Assembly (NCBI GenBank): GCA_017646785.1
Contig: JAGCLX010000058.1
Coordinates: 1-12,621 of the forward strand
Direction: 5' to 3'
Source: Alistipes sp.
GTDB taxonomy: Bacteria > Bacteroidota > Bacteroidia > Bacteroidales > Rikenellaceae
Length of the DNA: 12,621 bases
In this document: one piece after another, positions 7,843 through 12,621 of the stretch
Layout: each line of letters opens with the position of its first letter
Position numbering within the stretch: the first letter of the stretch is position 1
Notes under the pieces: model-generated
The model's database searches: none
What the model was told of the DNA's origin: nothing
Seen by the model: the letters and a program-made list of their open reading frames with translations, nothing else
Position numbers and translations under genes: made by a program

Positions 7843-9264
7843 ATGAAGAGAGAAGACCATGTATCATTTATAGACTTTGCTCAGTGTGTATATCCCTTTT
7901 TGGAGATGACCCCCTTCCACCGCACTTACTATGCCATCCTTGAGGCCTTTGCTGCGGGGCGTATCCCGAAACTTATCGTCTCGGTGCCACCGCAACATGG
8001 CAAGAGTGTTGGTGCTACGACATTGTTGCCTGCCTATATGCTGGGTGTTGATCCCGATATGCGCATTGCTATTGCCTCCTATTCGGGCACGCTTGCCTCG
8101 AAGTTCAATCGTCGTGTGCAACGTATCATAGAGTCGAGGGAGTATGCCGAACTGTTTCCCGACACTACTATCAAGCAGGGCACCAAGCCGTTGGGATATA
8201 TCCGTACGTCGGATGAGGTAGAGATTATTGACCATAAGGGTGAGCTTATCAGTGTAGGTCGCGAGGGTTCGTTGACGGGCAATCGCGTAGACTGCTTCAT
8301 TCTCGACGACCTGTATAAGGATGCTATGGAGGCGCAGTCGCCCGTTGTGCGTGAGAACTGCTGGGAGTGGTATACCTCGGTGGTGCGCACGCGCATGCAC
8401 AATTCATCGCGCGAGCTCATCGTATTTACGCGCTGGCATGAGGATGATCTGATTGGCATGCTCATGCGCACTGAGCCATGCCGTGAGTTGCGGTCGCTGG
8501 AGGATATTGAGAATGTAGATGGTGACACGTGGCTTGTGCTTAACTTCGAGGCACTTAAGGCGTCGCCTGCCACCGATTTGGATCCGCGTGCCGAGGGTCA
8601 GGCACTGTGGCCCGAGCAGCAGAGTAGGGAGCTACTTCTTGCTAAGCGGCGCCTCGACCCCATACGCTTTGAGGCTATGTATCAGGGTCATCCCTCTACT
8701 AAAGAGGGACTGCTCTATGGGGATAACTTTCGTGAGTATGCCCTGCTGCCTCGCGATATTGTTGCACGAGCTGCCTATGTCGATACGGCAGATATGGGTG
8801 ATGACTACCTCTGTGCTGTGGCCTATGTTGTTGATACTGATGGTGTGATATATGTCACTGATGTGGTCTACTCTCGTGAGTCTATGGAGCACACCGAGCG
8901 CCTCGTATCTGCAATGTTTCGCTCCAACAATACGCTGCGTGCTACGGTGGAGAGTAATAATGGTGGTAGGGGTTTTGCCCGCGCCCTGCAACGCCTTGAG
9001 CCTAAGGTGCGCATCGAGTGGTTTCATCAGAGTGGCAACAAGGAGGCACGCATACTCTCAAATTCGGCTACAGTGCTACACACTATCCGCATGCCACGCG
9101 ACTGGGCGCAGCGCTGGCCTGAGTTCTACGCCCACCTCACTACGTTTCGTCGTCTGTTTAGGTCCAACCGTCATGACGATGCTGCCGATGTGCTTACGGG
9201 TATTGTCGAGAAGGAGGTGACCCCCGCCTCGAGTGGTAAATGGCAGAGGGCTCACTTCATATAG
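7843..9264 (+). CDS. terL: Phage-type terminase large subunit (TerL), intact
   Basis: TerL proteins are ATP-driven motors that pump phage DNA into proheads and cut it with an RNase H-like nuclease. The 473-residue product has both parts. The ATPase shows PPQHGKS (49-55, Walker A), CFILDD (151-156, Walker B) and FTRWHEDDLIGML (195-207, coupling motif). The nuclease shows YVDTADMGDD (312-321, Asp314), ATVESNNGG (367-375, Glu370) and HDDAADVL (444-451), giving a plausible complete acidic triad. The start MKREDHVSF at 7843 is preferred over an in-frame ATG at 7762, which would overlap the upstream gene and add residues unlike the family. There is no frameshift or internal stop. No portal, capsid, small terminase or integrase gene is visible nearby. 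It may be a prophage remnant, a satellite gene or a domesticated enzyme. Confidence 0.9.
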   Translation: MKREDHVSFIDFAQCVYPFLEMTPFHRTYYAILEAFAAGRIPKLIVSVPPQHGKSVGATTLLPAYMLGVDPDMRIAIASYSGTLASKFNRRVQRIIESREYAELFPDTTIKQGTKPLGYIRTSDEVEIIDHKGELISVGREGSLTGNRVDCFILDDLYKDAMEAQSPVVRENCWEWYTSVVRTRMHNSSRELIVFTRWHEDDLIGMLMRTEPCRELRSLEDIENVDGDTWLVLNFEALKASPATDLDPRAEGQALWPEQQSRELLLAKRRLDPIRFEAMYQGHPSTKEGLLYGDNFREYALLPRDIVARAAYVDTADMGDDYLCAVAYVVDTDGVIYVTDVVYSRESMEHTERLVSAMFRSNNTLRATVESNNGGRGFARALQRLEPKVRIEWFHQSGNKEARILSNSATVLHTIRMPRDWAQRWPEFYAHLTTFRRLFRSNRHDDAADVLTGIVEKEVTPASSGKWQRAHFI

Positions 9265-9278
9265 GAGTGTGTCGATCA

Positions 9279-9319
9279 AAAAAAAGTTGGTGCATGCGGT
9301 GTGTGCATCAACTTTTTTT
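9279..9319 (+). terminator. Intrinsic terminator after terL, bidirectional in form
   Basis: AAAAAAAGTTGGTGCA and TGCATCAACTTTTTTT pair over 16 positions (one G-T pair) around a 9-base loop. The A-tract before and T-tract after the stem allow termination on either strand. It begins 14 bp after the terL stop and its right arm lies just ahead of the next promoter's -7 box. Confidence 0.9.
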
Positions 9320-9321
9320 CT

Positions 9322-9329
9322 TATATTTG
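9322..9329 (+). promoter_or_regulatory. Candidate -7 box of the B12-regulated operon
   Basis: TATATTTG fits TAnnTTTG and continues GCACC, as at the terL cassette promoter. The predicted start near 9335 coincides with the 5' end of the riboswitch. The -33 position (about 9299-9302) reads GTGT and falls in the loop of the terL terminator, so that half is degenerate. Confidence 0.6.
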
Positions 9330-9337
9330 CACCAGCA

Positions 9338-9510
9338 TTGGTTCTCTTGGGCATGCTGCCCACCAGAGATTAAAAGGGAAATGGGTGCGATTCCCATACA
9401 GTTCCCGCTGCTGTGAGTTCTAAGAAGACTCTGCGACATCATATTGTCACTGAGGATGTTATCCTTGGGAAGGCATCGTAGAGCAGAACAAGTCAGAAGA
9501 CCTGCCAAGC
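9338..9510 (+). promoter_or_regulatory. Cobalamin (adenosyl-/B12) riboswitch
   Basis: The sequence shows the ordered signature of the Cobalamin riboswitch class: GGTTCT at the 5' end, AAAAGGGAA (9372-9380), GGGTGCGATTCCC (9383-9395), CCCGCTGCTGTGAG (9404-9417), CACTG (9448-9452), GGGAAGGC (9467-9474) and the B12 box GTCAGAAGACCTGCC (9492-9506). TTGG (9338-9341) can pair with CCAA (9505-9508) as part of P1. Bound cobalamin normally lowers expression of the downstream uptake genes, so the lipoprotein operon should be switched on by B12 scarcity. Confidence 0.96.
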
Positions 9511-9732
9511 GTTTATAACGAGATTGTGCCTGCGGCGAATGGGCTGGTCTGCGACTTGAGTTTTCAAGAGTTACATATTTAGGCGTATAGGATAGTGGCA
9601 TAGTGTCAGTGTATGGCACGAGAAGCACGTCTTGGCCAACGTAGTTGTATCGCAGCAGAGCCGAAAGTGGGGTGTGGTGTACCTTCTCGTTGTGTTAAAG
9701 TTTACGGAGAATGACCTTTAAACAACAACATT
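9511..9732 (+). other. Long leader (expression platform) between riboswitch and lipoprotein gene
   Basis: Some 222 bases separate the B12 box from the ATG. No intrinsic terminator with a T-run is visible, which favours control of translation or a long-range fold. Candidate pairings are CTTGA/TCAAG near 9554-9567 and a long-range GAGAAG (9620-9625) with CTTCTC (9683-9688). A 33-codon frame from ATG 9613 to TGA 9714 has a basic, cysteine-containing sequence, but nothing identifies it as a real gene. Confidence 0.5.
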
Positions 9733-11853
9733 ATGAGAAAAATTTTATGCTTGGCTATTAGCGTAGCGGCTACGTTAATAGCAATGGTAGGATGTGCCTA
9801 CGACGACACCGAGATCTGGAATGAGATTGAGGGTGTGAAGGATCGAGTTGAAACACTCGAGGAGGCTGTAATCAAGGCCAACGAGGATATCGTTGCATTG
9901 CAGGCTATTGTGAGCGCATTGCAGAAGAATGTCTACGTTGCCTCTGTGACACCTACCGCAGATGGATATACAATCCTCTTCTCGGATAGCACCTCTGCCG
10001 AGATTAAGAGTGGTAAGGATGGTGCTAATGGCACTAATGCTCCGGTTATCTCGGTTAAGCAGGATGCTGATGGCAACTACTACTGGACCATGGATGGTGA
10101 GTGGTTGTTGGTTGATGGCGAGAAGGTGCGTGCTAATGGTGTTGACGGTGAGGATGGAGCTAATGGCGAGAATGGTATCAATGACCAGGACTCTATTGCC
10201 CCACAGGTGCGCATCAATGACACTACGAAGGAGTGGGAGATATCTGTTGATGGCGGTTTGACATGGACTTCAACAGGTGTCATTGCCGAGGGTAAGGATG
10301 GTGCTAACGGCGCAAATGGTGAGAATGGCTCAACGCCCATTATCTCCATTAAGAAGGATACCGACGGCAACTACTACTGGACCTTGAATGGCGAGTGGAT
10401 TTATGTCGACGGAGGCAAGATTCGCGCAAATGGCTATGATGGCAATGCTGGTGCAAGCGGTTTGGCTCCACAGATACGCATCAATCAGGATACCAAGGAG
10501 TGGGAGATATCTACCGATGGCGGTTTGAGTTGGACCACAACTGGCATTAGAGCTGAGGGTAGCGATGGCCAGAATGGCGAAAATGGCGATTCGTTCTTTA
10601 AGTCTGTGGATGTGTCTAACCCCGACTATGTGATAATCACATTGGCAGACGAAAACGTATTGTTGCTTGCCCGCTACGATGAGAGCGCACCCAAGTTTAT
10701 AATTGTCGATGCCCCAGAGGTTGCAGAGGTAGTCTTTGGAACAACCGCAGAGTTTGTGGTTGTTGCTGACAATATCGCTGACTATGTGGCTAATACGCCC
10801 CAGGGATGGAGGGCTACCTATGCTGAGAATATCCTCGCTGTGACTGCCCCCGCGAAAGATTTGTGTCACTACGATGTGGAGGGCGTGATTGCTATTACTG
10901 TAGTATCGGAAGATGGTAGGAGTCTTATTGTGAAGCTTAGCGTGATGGCCGTTGAGGCAAAGGAGGAGCTCCCCTATGAGTTGCGCATCTTGACCTTCGA
11001 GGATGAGGATGCACGCTTTGAACCATATACGTTGGATTACGCTGGGGTGGATATTACAACATGGAGTGACCTTGTGGATGACCCACAGTATGGTGGTCCG
11101 CTAACGTATGGCGACTATACGTCGGCGATGTACACATGGTGGGATGAGGCCAATACGGAGCTTATGCACACCTTCCCCGATAACTACGCATACTGCTTCT
11201 GGGGTGGTGGCCACGCCATCTCGAACTACTGGGGCGAGGGTTTTACCGATGAGGATCGTGATGTGCACATTGCGAAGTACTATGGTGAGGACTATGTTGC
11301 TGATAATGCTGGCAATGACACTATGCTCGGCTGGTTCAATCTCCAGATGATGATTCCCGTAGCACCACACTCGGGCGACAACTTCGTGGTGCACTATGGC
11401 TACAAAGACTTCTACTCGTATGTGGAGAACTTGCCCGAGCTTATCTTTGCCGATGGCGAGGCTCGCGTGATAGACCATATGTTTGTCACCAACACCAACT
11501 ATACGCTCAATCAGCTCTATATGGGCGTTAAGAGCGAGGCGGGTAATAGCTTCGGTGGCAACTGGACAGGCTTGACCGAGGATGCGTGGCTGAAGATTGT
11601 GGCGCAGGGTTTTGATGATATCGATGCCGATGCCGAGCCCATCAGCGAGGTGGAGTTCTACCTGGTGCAGGGTGAGAATGTCGTTACCGAGTGGCAGAAG
11701 TGGGATTTGAGAGAGCTTGGTGCGGTTGCTAAGGTGCGCTTCAACTTCCTCTACTCCGAGGATATGGGCGGTAACTATGGCTTCACCATCCCTGGCTACT
11801 TCGCATACGATGATGTGGCTGTGCAGTTTGGCAGCGAATTAGTATTCAAATAG
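9733..11853 (+). CDS. Surface lipoprotein: coiled coil, collagen-like repeats, DUF4465-like (BtuH-type) domain
   Basis: The 706-residue product has a lipoprotein signal ending in AMVG|C (Cys21), followed by AYDDTE, acidic residues that suit the Bacteroidetes surface-export signal. Residues 28-66 form a heptad coiled coil and, with the next strands (VYVASVTPTADGYTILFSDST), resemble DUF4988. Residues about 94-287 are two related units rich in Gly-X-Y strings such as GEDGANGENG, alternating with DGNYYWT and KEWEIS strand segments. After a linker domain (about 320-410), residues from 418 (LRILTFEDED) to the end are aromatic-rich and match my memory of DUF4465, the domain of BtuH B12-binding lipoproteins. 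The riboswitch upstream supports a role in capturing cobalamin on the cell surface and passing it to a BtuB-type transporter. Typical DUF4465 proteins are shorter, so the N-terminal half acts as a probable stalk. The exact ligand is inferred. Confidence 0.75.
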   Translation: MRKILCLAISVAATLIAMVGCAYDDTEIWNEIEGVKDRVETLEEAVIKANEDIVALQAIVSALQKNVYVASVTPTADGYTILFSDSTSAEIKSGKDGANGTNAPVISVKQDADGNYYWTMDGEWLLVDGEKVRANGVDGEDGANGENGINDQDSIAPQVRINDTTKEWEISVDGGLTWTSTGVIAEGKDGANGANGENGSTPIISIKKDTDGNYYWTLNGEWIYVDGGKIRANGYDGNAGASGLAPQIRINQDTKEWEISTDGGLSWTTTGIRAEGSDGQNGENGDSFFKSVDVSNPDYVIITLADENVLLLARYDESAPKFIIVDAPEVAEVVFGTTAEFVVVADNIADYVANTPQGWRATYAENILAVTAPAKDLCHYDVEGVIAITVVSEDGRSLIVKLSVMAVEAKEELPYELRILTFEDEDARFEPYTLDYAGVDITTWSDLVDDPQYGGPLTYGDYTSAMYTWWDEANTELMHTFPDNYAYCFWGGGHAISNYWGEGFTDEDRDVHIAKYYGEDYVADNAGNDTMLGWFNLQMMIPVAPHSGDNFVVHYGYKDFYSYVENLPELIFADGEARVIDHMFVTNTNYTLNQLYMGVKSEAGNSFGGNWTGLTEDAWLKIVAQGFDDIDADAEPISEVEFYLVQGENVVTEWQKWDLRELGAVAKVRFNFLYSEDMGGNYGFTIPGYFAYDDVAVQFGSELVFK
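10036..10593 (+). repeat. Intragenic duplication encoding two collagen-like/beta units
   Basis: Residues about 102-199 and 200-287 of the lipoprotein are homologous units. The 18-mer at 10072-10089 (encoding most of DGNYYWT) recurs exactly at 10366-10383, 294 bp or 98 codons later. The following KEWEIS segments are only 89 codons apart, so the second unit has lost nine codons in its Gly-X-Y part. Unit-number variation among strains is likely. Confidence 0.8.
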
Positions 11854-11858
11854 ATATA

Positions 11859-12621
11859 ATGAGAAGATTTTTAGATTTTTTGTTTTTGTGTGTAATCGTT
11901 GTAGTTTCCTCGTCTTGCAATATAGACGAGGAGATTACAACCTCTATGCCCCCAAAGATATACCTCGATAGCGATGATGGCATCTATACCACTAAGCAGG
12001 GACGCGAAGTAGTTATCGCTCCCGACTACGAATCGGCTGAGGGCGCTACATACAGCTGGACTATGGATGGTCGACTGTTGGGTACATCTCCATCGCTTAG
12101 CTTCATGCGTGATGAGTGTGGCGAGTACTATATCGTGCTTACAGTGAAGACCTTTGCTGGCTCGGATAGCGAGGAGATACGCGTGGATGTGTTGGAGCTG
12201 GAGACGCCCATGGTATCCATTGCGGGCAATAAAAAACAGACCGTAGCCATAGGTACCGAGGTCAAACTAAATGTGGCGGTACGCGATTCATCGCTTCCAA
12301 CGAGTGTCGTATGGACGTTGAATGGCGAGTCGTTGCAGACCGATGATGAGCTGTCATATACCTTTAAGGCTGAGGCGGTGGGCAGCTATACTATTGCCGT
12401 TACAGCCTCGAATGAGGATGGCGAGCATAGCGACTCGGTGCAAATCGAGGTTGTTCGTGCCGAGGATATGCCCTTCGTGTGGGAGTTTGAGCGCGAGGCG
12501 TACCACACCGTTGTGGGTCGTAAGTTGCGCATTAGCCCCTCGGTGATGAGTGACGCAGAGAGCGTTGCCTACACATGGCAGGTTGGTGATGGTGAGGCGG
12601 TTAGCGGTGAAGAGTCGTTTA
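11859..12621 (+). CDS. Lipoprotein with tandem PKD/Ig-like modules, C-terminus cut by window edge
   Basis: The 254 visible residues start with MRRFLDFLFLCVIVVV and a lipobox ending VSSS|C (Cys20). NIDEE follows the cysteine, acidic residues consistent with export to the cell surface. Three similar beta-sandwich modules follow, at about 34-112, 118-198 and from 206 onward. They are recognised by repeated W-x-(M/L/V)-(D/N/G)-G turns (SWTMDG, VWTLNG, TWQVGDG) and the CGEYYIVLTV / VGSYTIAVTA strand that characterises PKD-like domains. The gene starts five bases after the DUF4465-like lipoprotein stops, so it is almost certainly co-transcribed under the cobalamin riboswitch. In related B12 loci a surface beta-propeller protein (BtuG) is found; whether one follows these modules lies outside the window. 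Confidence 0.8.
   Translation, partial: MRRFLDFLFLCVIVVVSSSCNIDEEITTSMPPKIYLDSDDGIYTTKQGREVVIAPDYESAEGATYSWTMDGRLLGTSPSLSFMRDECGEYYIVLTVKTFAGSDSEEIRVDVLELETPMVSIAGNKKQTVAIGTEVKLNVAVRDSSLPTSVVWTLNGESLQTDDELSYTFKAEAVGSYTIAVTASNEDGEHSDSVQIEVVRAEDMPFVWEFEREAYHTVVGRKLRISPSVMSDAESVAYTWQVGDGEAVSGEESF

Noticed and set aside
9613..9714. 33-codon short open frame in the B12 leader
   Set aside because: No start context, composition or family resemblance supports it; frames this short are expected by chance. Kept only as a remark.
10080..10869. Minus-strand open frames opposite the lipoprotein gene
   Set aside because: They mirror the repetitive plus-strand coding sequence and have no start context or recognisable domain.

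Overview
The window looks like chromosomal DNA of a gut-type member of the Bacteroidales, possibly Alistipes-like, although the genus is a guess. The evidence is a set of Bacteroidetes-style promoters (TTTG / TAnnTTTG), A-rich leaders without consistent Shine-Dalgarno sequences, lipoproteins with acidic residues just after the lipidated cysteine, a DUF4988-like plus DUF4465-like surface protein, and a cobalamin riboswitch. No rRNA, CRISPR array, insertion sequence or integrase was seen.

Left part (1-6336, all on the minus strand). In transcription order this holds an NHS-type nucleoside transporter of the major facilitator superfamily, the AAA+ ATPase gene rarA, a secreted protein resembling gingipain-fold (clan CD) cysteine peptidases, groES, and groEL cut by the left edge (about 43 C-terminal residues missing). 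groES has its own control region. It holds a standard Bacteroidetes -7 box, a sequence with the full invariant core of a sigma-54 promoter, and a small perfect inverted repeat. A 232-bp spacer separates groES from groEL.

Middle part (6386-9319). A tRNA-Gln(CUG) gene with its own promoter and terminator is followed by a compact island bounded by two strong hairpin terminators. The island holds a CI/LexA-like repressor with an intact Ser/Lys dyad and an Ala-Gly cleavage site. Diverging from it are a 90-residue protein of unknown function and a complete phage-type terminase large subunit. No portal, capsid, small terminase, integrase or lysis gene accompanies it. It could be a prophage remnant, a satellite, or a domesticated DNA-translocase/nuclease under damage-responsive control. 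This is the most unusual part of the window.

Right part (9322-12621, plus strand). A promoter tucked against the terL terminator drives a cobalamin riboswitch and a long leader. These precede a 706-residue surface lipoprotein (coiled coil, collagen-like repeats, C-terminal DUF4465-like domain similar to BtuH-type B12-binding proteins). Five bases later comes a second lipoprotein with PKD/Ig-like modules, cut by the right edge. Together they suggest the start of a vitamin B12 capture operon. All assignments come from reading the sequence and recalling families; no searches were run.
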